Assembly: GCF_031755915.1 (NCBI RefSeq)
Contig: NC_083386.1
Location: forward strand, 17,221,001-17,285,000
DNA length: 64,000 nucleotides
DNA from: Ziziphus jujuba
Lineage: Eukaryota > Streptophyta > Magnoliopsida > Rosales > Rhamnaceae
Reading direction: 5' to 3'
The first letter of the stretch is position 1. Every line of letters starts with the position of its first letter. A program made the position numbers and the translations under genes. This document shows positions 37,996 to 51,089 of this stretch, one piece after another. The notes beneath the pieces were generated by a model, which made no database searches, was not told the origin of the DNA, and saw only the letters and a program-made list of their open reading frames with translations.

Positions 37996-38115
37996 TCAAA
38001 TACAAAAGGAAAGGGCACCATAGTTTTCTCTAAGGGGTTGCTGGTTGCGATCCTTATACAAAGGGACAAGGCACCATAGTTTCTTCTAAGGGTTGCCGGT
38101 AGCATTCCTTTCTAG
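37996..38115. repeat. Short tandem duplication of about 55 bp
   Basis: The GGGCACCATAGTTT(T/C) unit with a following AAGGGGTTGC(T/C)GGT block occurs twice, at about 38012 and 38068. Confidence 0.6.
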
Positions 38116-38459
38116 CCCCGACAAGGGATGGGATTTTTGGTGGCAACATGAACTGGGGTGTTGTGATTTTTTGACCACAAAAAACATAAAAAACACAGAA
38201 AATAAAACATAAAATAATTAAGAAGAAAAATATGTATTATTATTATTGTGATTATTATTTTTTAAATCAATACACAAAGAAAAACTTTTCTTAAAGCTCT
38301 CTTTGGAGTCTATATAACTTTGTCTACTTTTTTACTAATTAACTTGCCAACTCAGTAAATTTAACTACTAAGTAAACTTAGAGAATAAGGAAAAATCTTA
38401 ATGGGTTGGGCTTTTAGGAGAAGGCTGGACACTATAATTCTCCCCTCCAACTGCATTTG

Positions 38460-40500
38460 AAAACTGATGGTCAATTGTCATCCATTCCAGCTACGTCTTT
38501 GCATAGCTTTAGCTTCTCTAGTGCGACAATCTTCATAAACATGTATGTCGGATTCTCATTTGTGTAAATCTTCACCAATCTAAGCAGTTCGTACTCTATC
38601 ACACTGCGTATCTAATGATAGCAAATATCAATGTGCTTTGTTTAGGAATGATACATTAAGTTCTTGCTCAAATCCATAGCATTCTAATTGTCACAACGTA
38701 TTTTATAATCCTTTTGCCTGATACCTAATCCATGGAGTAAATGCTTTAACCAGCACATCTCCTTATCGACTTTCACATTGGCAATGTACTATTCTTCTGA
38801 CGCAGATAAAACTACACACTTCTACAATCTTGATTGTTATGACATACCACCTACAATAAAAATGTAAAGATATTACGAAATAGCTTCCTACTATCAAGGT
38901 CTCCAGCCATACTGGCATTTTTTTTTATAGCTTTCTAGAACTAAATCATCATCCTCTTAACACAAGCATACTTTCGATGTACCTTTAAGATACCTAAGAA
39001 TCCACTAGATTGTTTCCAAGTGTTCTCTTTCAAGATTTGAAAGAAATTTGCTCAAGGTACCAACTGTATGAGCAATATTCAGTTTGATATACACCATTGT
39101 ATACATCAGAATCCCCACAATTGAAGAATAAGGCATTAAAGCTATCTCCTCTATTTCTTCCATAGATGAGGGGCAAGGTCTCTCACTCAAACTAAAATAG
39201 TTTGCTAGTGTAACGTTGACTAGTTTGACTTTATCCATGCTAGATTTCTTTATTACTTATTCAATATACTTCTCTTGAGATAGCCATAACCTGTGATTCT
39301 TCTTGTCTTGGGCTATTTGCATTCCTAAAATCTATTATACTGAACCTTTATCCTTCATAACAAAAGACTTGAAAAGTACTTTCTTCAGTTGACTAATTTT
39401 TATTCCGTCTTGTCCAATGATCGACATATTTGTCTACAACAATGAAGTTTTCATTTTAAAGCTCTGAATATGAATACACTATAAAAGAGTCAAACTTCTT
39501 ATAACCTCGATTCACTATAAAAGAGTCAAACTTCTTGTACCACTGTCTAGGTACCTGCTAAAAGCCACACAAGCTCTTCTTAGCGTGAAATGAGGTTTTC
39601 TTTCCCTAAAATCTCAAAATCTTCCGGCTGCTCCATATAAATTTTCTCATGTATATTACCATGAAAGAATGCTGCTTTCACATCATCTACTCAACCTCTA
39701 GGTCTAAATTAGCTACTAGATCAAGAATAACTTGAATCGAAGTTATCTTCACCACTAGTGAAAAAATCTTGTTAAAGACAATTTCTTTCTTTCAAAGAAA
39801 ACCTTTGACTATGAATCAGGTTTTATGTTTTACCACCCTTCCACTACCATCTTTTTGAGCTTGAACACCTATTTATTCTTTAGTACTTTCTTTTCTATTG
39901 GAAACTTAATCAACTTATAAGTATAGTTCTTCTGCAAAGCCTCAATCTCATTTTTGTTTTGATGGGATTTGGCTTCTTAGAAACTCTCAAGCTTCCCTTC
40001 TTCAGTATGCAGAATATATTGAGAATTTGGATATCTCTTCAATGGAGAATATCCTCTCTTTGATCTTCAAACCTATAAATTATAGTTTTCCTGAGGTATA
40101 CCATCATATGATCGTTACGATGGTCCTACAGTTTTTGGTGATTGAATCTCTCCTAGCTTAACATCATCTTCTCTCTCCTCTTCTGCTTCTGGCAATTCTT
40201 TATGCATCTTGTTGTTATCTGTGGTGATTTGTGCTGGTGCTGCATTACGCACAAAATCATAGGCCATAGAACTAAAAGACTTCATGGGCTTTTCAATGTT
40301 TTCTATTGTTTGGTTTTCATGGAATACTATATTCCTATTTTTGATAATCTTCTTCTCTTTTGGATCCACAGTTTGTATCCGAGTTCTTCATCTCCATATT
40401 CTATAAAGATTCACAGAGTAGTCCTCGCATTGAGCTATTGTTTGAACTCCTTGAATACATGTGTAAAGGTTAAACATCAAGATACTCTTAAGTGAAAGTA
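38460..40500 (-). pseudogene. Copia RT-RNase H relic
   Basis: On the minus strand the best-preserved piece is 39238-39005, with MPYSSIVGILMYTMVY and IAHTVGTLSKFLSN, the conserved copia region between RT and RNase H. Downstream (to about 38480), short RNase H pieces end in KLCKDVAGMDDN-like text typical of the end of copia pol. Upstream, 40369-40115 is a low-complexity linker. A local duplication (about 39477-39535, two copies of ACTATAAAAGAGTCAAACTT) adds to the damage. Confidence 0.65.
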
Positions 40501-40908
40501 GGAGGGATTCTTAGGCTTAGCTTGGTAATGATTAGATTCTCAAAAAATCAGCTATAGCTGTGTCGAAAGAAGAATCAACTTCTGCTATATTGAAGAAAGA
40601 ATCAATAAAGTATTTGATAACTTATGTTAATAAAAAGTGCTATAAGGTGTGAAAAGTTACAAATAAATATTTGGTAATTATTAAATTGAATTGCTGTAAA
40701 TATTACAATTACTAAAATGGACATGGTGTATAAGTTATTTTTTAAATTAATTTATATGTAATTATGTTATTATACTTTTTTGTACTAAAATTAAATAATA
40801 TACAATAATTGATCAATAATAAATGTTACATTAAACTACATGATTTTTTATTTTTTTGGTCCAAATCTTAATTTTAAAATAAATACTTAACAACCAAAAG
40901 ATTAGTTG

Positions 40909-40955
<47 letters not shown>

Positions 40956-41170
40956 TACATTTATTTAGATAGTCAAGTGGTTGATTCATATTATAATTTT
41001 TATTTGTGTTTTTATTTATAAGAGAGTTTAAATTTAAGTATGATTATTTGATATGATAAATGATAAATATAATGTAGCATTATATTAATTAACTAAGGGT
41101 ATTTTGGAAATTTAAATTTGCCTATCCTGATCATAAGAGAATTAGATTTTTAAAATCACCCTAGAACATA
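40501..41170. other. AT-rich insert splitting the copia relic
   Basis: About 650 bp without copia similarity sits between the integrase and RT parts. It includes a (TA)n run at 40915-40949. Possible inverted ends (TTAGGCTTAGC side against the 41140-41170 side) are too weak to classify; a hAT-type MITE is possible. Confidence 0.35.
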
Positions 41171-42140
41171 AATCTAAAAGCTATTATGTAACTGGCAAAC
41201 TTCTCAAATCATTAGCATCGTTACACTTATGTGGTCCAAATTCTTTTATAATTGATTCTAAGGCTCTTAAGATCATTACCAATCTAAGCCTCAGTAAACC
41301 CACTCTCTTCAGAATTTTGAAATTCAACAGTACTGACGGTGATCTATTGATTAAATAGTAGTTAGCACAAACAACTTCTCTCCAAGATAGATTTCTAAAC
41401 TTAGCCAAACTGATCATTCTTTTGACCTTTTCCATGATCGTCTGATTCATTCTTTTAGCTACTCCAGTATGTTATAGAGTGAAAGGCATCGTCTTCTCAT
41501 ACCGAATACTCTGTCCTCTACAATAGGCATCAAATTCTCTGGAAATATACTCATCTCCATTATTTGAGGAAGACATTTGAGCTTCTTTCCTATCTCAAGC
41601 TATACCATGGCATGGATGTATTCAATGTGATCTAACACTTGGTCCTTCATCTTCAAGAAATAAACCCACATCTTTTGAGAAACATCATCAATAAAAGTCA
41701 AGAAATATTTATTACCACCTAGTGATTCCACCACCAAGGGACCATAAACATTAGAATGGACCTGATCAGGCAACTCTTATCTTCTCGTAAAAGAGAACTT
41801 AAATAGACTATGTGTTACTTCTTCTATAAACAGTGGTTACAAAGATCTAGCACATCATTCTTGAAAATAGTGATAAGTTTCTTCTTTATCAAGGTAGACA
41901 GTCCTTTCTCACTCATGTGACCAATTATTTAGTGCCAAAGATTTTAAAACACCTCATCTTTTGTGATATGAAGGCTATCTGTACAAATCTTCATATGAGT
42001 GTTATAAAGTGTTCCACAAAAATATCATTGAGCAACAACCATAGCCTTTTTAGTCATTTTCCATATGTCATTGCTAAGTGGTTGATGTAGCTTTCCTGGT
42101 TAAAGGCTTTCCTGAGAGTAAATTGAGCCAAAGGTCTAGA
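41171..42140 (-). pseudogene. Copia protease/integrase relic
   Basis: The minus strand contains WH-IIGHMSEKGLSTLIKKK (pre-integrase zinc region) near 41940-41890 and, at 41450-41320, NQTIMEKVKRMISLAKF and YYLINRSPSVLLNFKI, the conserved integrase C-terminal core. The catalytic triad cannot be traced because of multiple frameshifts. Confidence 0.6.
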
Positions 42141-42176
42141 ACATATAGGACATGCTTCAAAGTAATTTTATATCCA

Positions 42177-42966
42177 ACATTGGTCTTTATTTGAATATTA
42201 ACAGTTTCAACAATCTTTGCATAATTAGTATTTCCCACCTTCTCTATATCCAAATCTTCTGATTTGTACCTTTTGAAAATATCTTTATACAGAGTGATGT
42301 GGTAGGATGCTGCAGTATCAACTATTCACTTGATATCTTGGCTTAAAACTTGAAGGCGTGTTTCTTTGTGGGCAAAATAGTACACCATTTCTCCTTTAAC
42401 AATAATTAAAGTTTTCCTATCCTTCTTGATTGATTGCTTTTTTGTCCTTGCTCTCGCAATGTCTTCCAGTAGTACTTCTTCAAATAACATTTTCGGCCAC
42501 AATAATGGCACTTGTATGTTGGCCGTCTTCCATCTGTTGATGTGCCTCTACTTTGGTTTTTGCTCGTACCCTTAATTGTATGTCCAACGTTTGTCTTTAT
42601 CTGAACATCATCATTTTCAACAATCTTGCACAACTAGTATTTCCCATCTTTTTTGTATTAAAATCTTCTGCTTTGTACCTTTTGAAGAATCTCTATGTGG
42701 AGTGACGTGGTAGAATGCTGCAGTATTGATTATCCACTAGATGTCTTAGCTTGAAATGTGAAGGCATGCTCTTCGAAGGTAGAATAATATGCCACTTTTC
42801 CTTTAAATAGTGATTAGATTTTTTTTCATCCTTCTTTGACTAATTGCTTTTTTATTCTTACTCTCGTAGTGTCTTCCCATAATACTTCTTCAGGTAACCT
42901 TTTCTTGCCATAATAATGGTACTTATATGTTAGCCTCCTTCTATCTATTGATGTGCCTCTACTTTG
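42177..42966 (-). repeat. Tandem duplication of about 400 bp covering the gag zinc knuckle
   Basis: Segments 42177-42585 and 42588-42966 align along their length (landmarks: GTATTTCCCA, TTTGTACCTTTTGAA, ATGCTGCAGTAT, GATGTGCCTCTACTTTG). One copy encodes KCHYCGRKCYLKKYYWK; the other encodes a more decayed version. Identity is about 80 percent by eye. Confidence 0.75.
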
Positions 42967-43641
42967 ACTTTTACATTTCCCTTTATCTAAACTACCTTCT
43001 TGTTGTCTCCCCATTTCTTTATGACAAGGGTGTGTTGCTAGTAATTATCTATGTTCTTTCTCCTTGCCGCCTTACTAAATAGAGCATCTGTTATTATAGT
43101 CATGTAAGTTTGCCATTTGATATTGAATTACTAAGGAAGACTATAAGCGTGTCTTGTACCTATTTGTGAAAGAGTTTAGAAGTGCCTATTTCGCATCTTT
43201 AAGTTGTAACTTCACCATTAATAGTTGATTTAATAAGCTTTGAAAACACACTAACGTGCTCAGTTATAGAAATTCCACTCTTCAACTTTAAATCACCAAT
43301 CGCCTCATAAACAAGTCTTGTTTCAAGCATCTTGCTTTGGTAGATGTCTTCTAACTTCATCCAGAAAGCATATATATATATATATCTATCTCCCATGTAA
43401 CATTATGGGAGGCATTGTGATTGATCTACTGTTGGATTTGACAGATCATTTTCCCATTCAAATTCTTCCATTCTACTTCTTCAGTGGGATTGGGATTCTT
43501 TCCTTTGGCATCAAAATCCTTGCAATTAAGGAGATTTTCTATCCAAGGTTTCCAAAGTGTATAGTTGTTAGCAGTAAGCTTGATCATAACTTCTGATGAT
43601 GATTCCACCATTGACATCGTGCTGTACAATGGCTTAATCAA
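42406..43641 (-). pseudogene. Copia gag relic
   Basis: The N-terminus at 43641 includes MIKLTANNYTLWKPWIENLL, the copia gag pattern. The gag core at 43396-43199 reads KLEDIYQSKMLETRLVYEAI and GISITEHVSVFSKLI. The zinc-knuckle region at 42633-42406 has CHYCGRK but the His and last Cys positions are Tyr. A TA repeat at 43369-43387 lies within the gag. Confidence 0.65.
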
Positions 43642-44192
43642 AAAATTGAAGTTGAATTTGGCTAAAAAAAGTCCACCAAAGCCTTTGGAATAGTTGAAAA
43701 TGTTGGATTTAACTCTTTAGAGGCCAAAATATGAATCTTAAAAAGTTTAGAGTAAAACTGCAATTTCGAGAAGTTCTTAGCCAAACTGAAAAAAACAAAA
43801 GTTCTAGGTAAAGCTGTAATTATAAAAAAATATAGGAGTATTTTTGTAATTTTTGAAAATTTTAGATCGTTACTAATGTTGCTAATGAAGTGGTAGATTA
43901 CCTGACATGTTAGGGTGATGTGGCATCATGTGGTATACTATGTGGTAAGATGTTTCATGAACTAATGTGGCTCGACTTGGCTTGTGGCTTGGCCACTTAG
44001 CTTAGCTTGATTGGCATGACCAATTCGTCAACCTGCAAGAAACTTTGACTGGTGTGTGCAATGGTGCGTTGACCCCTGGTTGTCTCATTCACTTCGTCTC
44101 GACCATATCTACCACCAGGTTTGCTCAGATATATGTTTAGAGCTTGTTTATGATGAACCCCATATATGAAGCTGGAGCTTTGATACCATTTG

Positions 44193-44952
44193 TTGAGACA
44201 TAGGGTTCCAAGTTAAAAGGTTAACCATATAGAAGGAATAACCCAAGCCTCTTGTATACCCTTTAGAATATCCATGTCTGGTTAATGTAGGACTTATGTT
44301 CGCACACTCTACAATAACCCACTCAAATTAAGGACCACCAACTCTTTTCTTAGCTAGACCACTTGTCCTATTTTTTCTTTCTTTCTCTTAGTAGGCACCC
44401 CTTCAAATCGAATATCGCTATTTTCATCCTTATCTGGTCGAGATGTCATCACATCTTTTCCTCATGGTGGTTTACCTTACTCACCACAACACCTGGCATG
44501 GACTCTTCCATGTGCCTTTAGCATGGAGGTCACCATCATTGCACCACCTTGCCACAGAATTTTGCATCGTCAAACTTTGACTATCAATTAAGGGGTTTAA
44601 ATTTTCCATCGTGGTTTACCACATTTAGTGGGCCCACCATTGTTCAACCACCTTGGGTTTTTTTTATCTCATGTGTATACATGGCTCTGTGTCGGTCCAA
44701 CTTTGACAGCACTTGCTGAATCGATACGAAAAAAAAAAAAAATTCTTCAAAAGAAATTCTTTTTGGAGTCTTTGAAAATTCTATATTGTTTTTTATACAA
44801 ATTTGAAAGCCTAGCACCTATCTGTAGGCTTTTAAGGTTGTCATTTTTTACAAATTAACTTGCTTATAAAGTAAAATTAACCATTAAGTAAACTTAGAAA
44901 ACAAGTAAAAACCCTAATGGGCTAGGCTTTTAGGAGAAGGTTGGACCCCACA
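44193..44952 (-). repeat. 5' LTR (element orientation) of the copia relic
   Basis: On the minus strand it starts TGTGGGGTCCAACC and ends CTCAACA just before AATGGTATCAAAGC (initiator-Met-type PBS). The first 200 bp pair with 38270-38431; the rest of the partner is deleted or diverged. Confidence 0.5.
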
Positions 44953-46583
44953 TGGGGTTCTTTCTCATAACGGTAGGCTAAGGATCTTATCAGTGATGAC
45001 ACAAGCTTAGGTTCTTCACATTGGGCAACTTGAGTTGGCAACAGCCATGGAAGTTCTTATCAATGGTGATTTTTTTTTTCCCTCTACAACTCAGCAACTT
45101 AGATCTATAACATATCTTTAAATCAAGTTTGTATGTGGAAAGAAAAGGAGATATATACATTTAAAACCTCAAATAGAAAATACATCTTCAAAAAAAAAGT
45201 AAAAAAATGTATAATATTTTAACATATGTAATGTAACCTTTTGCTTAGTTGAAAACACATGGCAAGTGATGATTAGATTTTAACACCACATTACATGTGA
45301 TGATTTAGAGTAACTATTGCATACAATACTTTATCAACTTAGAAAGTACTAACAATATTTGTTAGTGTAGCGGAAATAAGTTTTTTAATGTTGAAATTAG
45401 TAAAATCTTATTTGCGTTCAACTATGTTTCAAGAAAGATTAAACAATTTAGCAATTTTATCAAAACTTGAATAGTAGCATTTAACTTTGCATTTGAAAAG
45501 GCCAAAAGGAATTAAATTTCATATACAAAAAAGTTTACTTTTTTAGAAAATAATATTTAATGAAGGTCTAGATATTATTTTTTTTCCATAGGACCCTGAA
45601 TCGTAACCATATGTATGAAAAATCTAGAGATAAAATATAGCAGAACCATAGCCAAGTGAATTTCAAAAATTTTGTTAAACTTTTTTATGGCTAGGGTCTA
45701 TTATAGATATATATGTATAGTGCTAATAACAATATTAGTAAATGAAAAACACCTTTGAAGTTATTAGAAGAAAATCAAAATATTTTCTTTACATAAAAGA
45801 CTTTTCTAGCCAAGCCTTTTACCACTGAATGGACGACTGGGCGTATCGCTTTGTATCGTACTTTTCTGCTTTTGTTCTCAACACATTAGAAGATAGAAAA
45901 ATTCATGTAGCCTTGTTTTTTTTTTTTTTTTTCCTTCTTTCCTTTTCTATGACCTAAATAAAAAAACTATAAACAATTTCCTATTAGAATTGAAACTCTT
46001 ACCTTTTATTTAATTAATTAAAACCTTTTTAATTAATTCAAAGTTAACATCAGATAGGATGAAACAAAAATTCTTATCTAATAAGGTAATCAATTAAAAC
46101 ATTTTAAATAAATTATTTTCACTCAATAAAATGTGATATATGAAAAGTATTTCCTAAGTCACATATTTATGTCATTACAAACGTTGTAGAATTGAACCTA
46201 ATTATTTAATTATGAATCAATCATTTAATCAAATAATATGATTATTTAATTAAGAGATATGTGTTTAATTGATTTAGATAAATTAAAGCGATTAATATTA
46301 ATTAATTGAAATATTATTAATTAATTAAGATTATATTATCTAATATAATTTTCAAAATGATTAGTTTTAATTAATTATAAAGGTCTTAATTAATTAATGT
46401 TATCTAATATAATTTAAATTTTGGAAATTCAAAATGATTAATTTAAAATGTTTTAATAAATTTAAGTTTGATCTTCTGATCCTTCAACTAGTATTAAAGT
46501 CTATTACAGATTTGTATACTATTGATAAATATGGTTTACGAAATCATATTTTTTTGATGTATGTATATTTAGTAGGCACATAT
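44953..46583. other. AT-rich sequence, possibly 3' LTR of the next copia relic plus spacer
   Basis: No coding. TTAATTAA-rich repeats occur at 46010-46450 and a 19-T run near 45920. The minus-strand polypurine tract AAGTGGGAGA at 46584-46593 suggests that an LTR of the neighbouring copia relic begins just left of it. Confidence 0.4.
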
Positions 46584-47803
46584 ATCTCCCACTTTCCCTT
46601 AAGTAGATGAGATATGTCCTTCAATCCTAGACTTACCAGATGACAATTAACTTTTGGTAGGTAATGTCTTAGTGAAGGGAAACCCACACATCATTTCTTA
46701 GCATGATTTTTCTAATCAAATGATACTTGTGTTGTATGTGCTTACTTTTTTTTTGTGACTTTTTGGTTCTTTTAAATTTGTCAAAGCACCATTGTTATCA
46801 CATAATGGTGTCAATGGTTTATCCATATTTAGAACAACTTCCAACTTTGTTAAGATCTTTCAGAGCCAAACACCTTCTTTAGCTCCTTCACAAGTGGCTA
46901 CATATTTGGCTTACATAGTGGAATCGATAATATAAGATTTCTTTGTACTTCTCCACGCTATGTCTCCACTACCAATAGTGAACATACATTCAGAAGTGGA
47001 TTTTCATGTTTCAATGTCTATTTGAAATCAAAATCTGTATATCCAATAGGAATTAAATCCCTGCTTGAGTATACTAGCATATAGATTCTCATTCTCTGAA
47101 AATACTTGAAATTGTGATTCACTACAACGTAATGCTCAGATTCTAGATTTGATTGAAAACAACTAACAATACCCATTGCATAGCAAATACTCAGTTTTGT
47201 ACACAAGGTGACATACATTAAGCTTCCAACCATAAATGCATAAGGTACTTGGCTCATCCCTTCTTCTTGTTGTAGTGTTTTTGGACATTGCTCATTAGAA
47301 AGATTATTCCAGGGCAATAATGTAAGTAACTCTTAGAGTTTTGCAACCCAATCTAGTTACTACTTTATCAATATAAGAAGTTTGAAATAGCACTAACATG
47401 TTATTCTTTCAATCCCAAAGGAGTTGAATTCTACGAACATAGCTTGCCTCCGCCAAATCTTTCATTTAGAATTTGTTAGCTAGCCATTTCTTTAGGTTTG
47501 TTAGCAATCTACATTATTCCTAATTAGTAGAATATCATAAATGCAAAGAACGAGAAGACAACCTTCTTATCATTGATATACTTATTTACACAAGGCTCAG
47601 CAACATTTTGATCAAATCCATAAGACCTAATAGCTGCATCAAACTTTATATTCCATGATCTCGAGGCTTGTTTAAGTCTATATATGGACTTATTTAGTTT
47701 GCAAACTTTTTGCTTTTGTCCTTTAACAATAAAACCTTTTGTTTGCACCATATAGTCGATTTATTCAAGATAGCCATTCAAATTTACTGTTTTTACATCT
47801 ATT
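46584..47803 (-). pseudogene. Second copia relic: RT and RNase H part
   Basis: On the minus strand, 47751-47524 reads VCKLNKSIYRLKQASRSWN and FDAAIRSYGFDQN (RT). Then 47317-47018 reads MSQVPYAFMVGSLMYVTL (RT end). Around 46990-46850 RNase H pieces include SGDIAWRSTKKSYI and STM-AKYVATCEGAKEGVWL. A purine tract follows. The coding continues upstream beyond two later insertions, at 48690-48880 and 56899-57650. Confidence 0.75.
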
Positions 47804-48456
47804 TGTTGAAGTGTGGCAATTTTGCCACTTGATGGTGCATGTCACCGGCTAGCATGCACACCTTGGTATCAAATCCTTTCCTTTTATGAGTTTATATTTT
47901 TTTGTATGTTTTTAATTTATGCAAGGTATATTTTGATAATGTTTTGTGCCTAAGTTATGTATGCAAAAGTATAGGCAAAATTATGCACAAAAGAGTAGGA
48001 ATGTTATGCTTGAAATGCCTATGGTGCTGGATTCATAATTTCCAGCAACATAGTTCCACTATTTAAAAATGGATTTTTGGGCTGCAATTTTGAGGGATGT
48101 CTACAGACATATATTGAAGACTATGGTTCAAATTTCAGGTCCAAATGACATGGGAAAGTCCATTTTCTATTCCAAACAGATTGCTGTATCTGATGGGCCC
48201 AGTATGCAGAGTATGGGTCAGCTTTGGAGCTGTTTGGCCCATGATCCGGTTCCAGAACTTTCCTAGCTCTTGGAACAATATTTATTGATGACCAAGGATG
48301 CTTCAAACCAAGTTTCATAAGCAGATACAAAGGGGAACTAAGTAGGTGAAGCTAGTTTAGTTGTTTACCCAAACTAGTTAAACAATAGGAACTTAGTTCA
48401 AAACCATGTGCCACTTTTTACTATATTTGGAATAGACATGTTGCAGCTGGTTTTTG

Positions 48457-48493
<37 letters not shown>

Positions 48494-48689
48494 CAACGTG
48501 GTCCCCTTCTTCTCATCTCTTCTTCAACACCTTAGAACACTCTAGGAACCCTAAAAACCAGAAAACACCATAACCAAAACCTAAAAACACAACTCACACA
48601 CAACCATTCCCAAGAGCATCACCAAAAGCTTGCTTGTTGCTAACACTTCAAGCTAGCTTGCTCTTGGTCATAACCTTCTCACCCCAACA
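47804..48689 (+). repeat. Solo LTR of the young copia family
   Basis: It is homologous to 57845-58880, beginning TGTTGAAGTGTGG and ending CACCCCAACA. It is flanked by perfect CTATT copies (47799-47803 and 48690-48694). No internal sequence is attached, so an element was lost by LTR-LTR recombination. It has two internal losses relative to the full LTR, one replaced by a 35-A run (48457-48491). Confidence 0.9.
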
Positions 48690-48880
48690 CTATTTGATAA
48701 ACCTCATAACTAAGACATGCAACAATGGATAAAAGTATGTAACAGATTGCAACATGGCCACTAATGAAAAAAATTCTTCATAATTGACATCTTTTTGGGT
48801 TTATCCCTATGCTACTAGCCTAGCTTTGAAAGTCCCTTTTTTTTTTCTTTTTTTTTTTTCTCCATCTGCTCCGCTCTTTC
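48690..48880 (-). pseudogene. Second copia relic: segment between solo LTR and gypsy insertion
   Basis: The minus strand reads GTFKARLVA at about 48835-48809 and then YEEFFSLVAML, the conserved start of copia RT. It directly continues the coding at 47751 once the solo LTR is removed. Poly-T runs lie at 48837-48859. Confidence 0.7.
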
Positions 48881-50007
48881 TGATGCGAATCAGCTCATGC
48901 TTGCACAACTGATAATCCGCTGGGGTGCTGACTCGATACAAATGACGACCAGCCCGATTCTTAGGGCTCAAGCTAAGAGGTTTAAGGACAACCTTGCTGC
49001 CTTTAGCCAGGGAGTAATTCATTCTCAAGAGGGTTTGTCCATACCCAAAGATCCAAGACATGTTTTGAGCATACAAGTGGTGGAAGCCGATACGGATTCA
49101 GGTAGTGATTTTGGTGCATTTATGGAGTCCGGACAGCACGAAATGGCTCCAATGCTTCATGGATTCAATACATATGTATAAGAGGTCATGGAATCAAGTC
49201 AAGGTAACTTTAAAGGCAACCAAAAAGGGGCTGTGCTCATGGATTGGAAATTTGGCCGGTTTTACTGTTTTCTTGCTAGCTTTACTGTATTTTGCTGAGT
49301 TGGCTTTTTCTCTTTCCTCCAAGTAAGAGAAATGTGTGGGACTCCATGATAATCCTATTTGGCATCCTACAAAGCATATGGAAGCTGATTTGGAGCTTAA
49401 ATTGGTCAAAGATTGGTTAAAGTCAACTTAGTCAAAAAGATAGTATTTTAGTTTCCTAATTTGATTTCTACTTTTTGTTTTAGGAAATTACCTTTACTTT
49501 TGGTCTTTGTTTATTTATTTGCTGGAAAAATAAGTTTATGAAAGTTATAATTTTATCCTTGTCATTGTAAATTAATTAATTCCTAATTCAAAATAAAAGA
49601 ATTAATTAATCAAAATTAGATTAAGAAAGAAAGAGAAAATTCGGTCACTTTAGGAAACAACAAGCATGGCCGGTTTTCCCTTTAGCTTTTAGGGTTTTAT
49701 TTTGTTTTCTCTTACCTATAAAAAGGCTTATTTTTTAGGAAGAACAAACCATTAATAATATTTAGAATTTATTTTGTGAGATTGAATTTCTCTTTGTTCT
49801 TTTGAACACCTAAAACACAATTAGTGAATGAGTGTTTTAGTTTGACTTATCAATAGGATATCCATCACCTATTGTGGCATCTTCAGTATACCAAGGTTTC
49901 TAATCATAGGTTGGTTAGGGGTTGAGATGACCATTAGAACTTGAATATAATTACATCCAGGCTAATATAATATAGGTTTAGGTGCAGGTCCTCCTAGGTT
50001 CGTATCA
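48881..50007 (+). repeat. 5' LTR of the second gypsy element
   Basis: Paired with 55767-56898. It contains a copy of the polyprotein tail (ORF-like stretch about 48939-49181), consistent with the coding region running into the LTR. Confidence 0.9.
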
Positions 50008-51089
50008 TTTGGTATCAGAGCAAGATTTTGCTCAGGTTTGATCTATCTTTATTTGATTCTATCATCATACACGTTCTGCATATTAAAAAAAATAAAAAAT
50101 CATTCCTAGTTAAATTAGGTTTTCCTAGTTTTACCGTATTTTTGTGTCCTAGTTCGTTGGTTGTTATTAATTATTGTTCTTGGTAATTTAGTTTATTGTT
50201 GATTTTTATTTGGTGTTTTGATCTTAAATATTTGCATTCATATATTCAAAAAAAAAAAAAAAAGGAAGTGTGTTTGCGGTAACATTTGTAGATTTACAAA
50301 AAAATTGCAAATTTGTATTTTGTTGTTGGAGGTCACGGGTTTGGTGGATTTTTGGTGTGGAATTGCTATTTTTGGTATTGATATTTGATACTAGAGTTTT
50401 CTTACATTCTGTGAGTGAAAAAAAAATGAAAAAAAAAAAGAAGAAAAGCCGAATAAAAAAAAAACCAGTTTGTTGAAATTTTCTTTGAACTGCTGAATTG
50501 TTGACTATTTATTCAATATTTGGAGTTGCTGGAGATTTATTTTTGCTGCTGAGTATTTGAATTTTGGTTGCTAAAAATATTGGATTAAAATTAGTTAAAG
50601 GATTTGATACAAAGACTTGGATTACAAAGGACAACAACTAACAACTATTCCTTATATTTGTCCAAATTGATTTTTGTTCATGTTTGAATTTCTTTTTCAA
50701 AATTTTTATTCTTGAAATCCTAATTTCTTACCATCTGGTCCAGTTGTTATTTATTTTGTAATTTGCTTTACTAGATTGCCTTATTTTTGTTTAGAAAAGT
50801 TGAGAATTAGGTGTTTAAAAATTCACTTGGTATTGTTTGTTTTTTGCTACTGTTTTGTTGATAAGTTTAATTAAAACATACTTGTGATCTAATTGCTATT
50901 TTGTGGGTATTTTAATTAGAAATTTGAGATAATTCTTTGAGTGGAAAAATGTTAGAGCGTGTGAGCTTAAAAGAGGGTAAAAGCCAAAACTAGTGTGAAA
51001 ACACAAGTGTCGAGACCTTGATTGAGTGAAACACGTGAGGGAGTGATTTTAGGTGAGAATTTATTTTATTTTGCATTATTTACAATAAC
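50008..51089 (+). promoter_or_regulatory. PBS and untranslated leader of the second gypsy element
   Basis: TTTGGTATCAGAGC directly follows the LTR (initiator-Met-type PBS). The remaining 1 kb leader is AT-rich and non-coding, with A-runs near 50250 and 50420. Confidence 0.75.

Larger units (their letters stand above)
38116..44952 (-). mobile_element. Degenerate Ty1/copia LTR retrotransposon, minus strand
   Basis: Minus-strand order from 43641 down: gag, zinc-knuckle region (duplicated), protease/integrase, RT, RNase H, then a GGAGGGGAGAAT polypurine tract at about 38437-38448. The 5' LTR is 44952-44193 and is followed by a TGGTATCAAAGC primer site. The 3' LTR retains clear match only over about 38270-38431. 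Every domain is broken by stops and shifts. The element is old. Confidence 0.75.

Noticed and set aside
40915..40949. Long TA repeat as a possible origin or regulatory site
   Set aside because: Ordinary microsatellite in AT-rich plant DNA; several others occur in the window.
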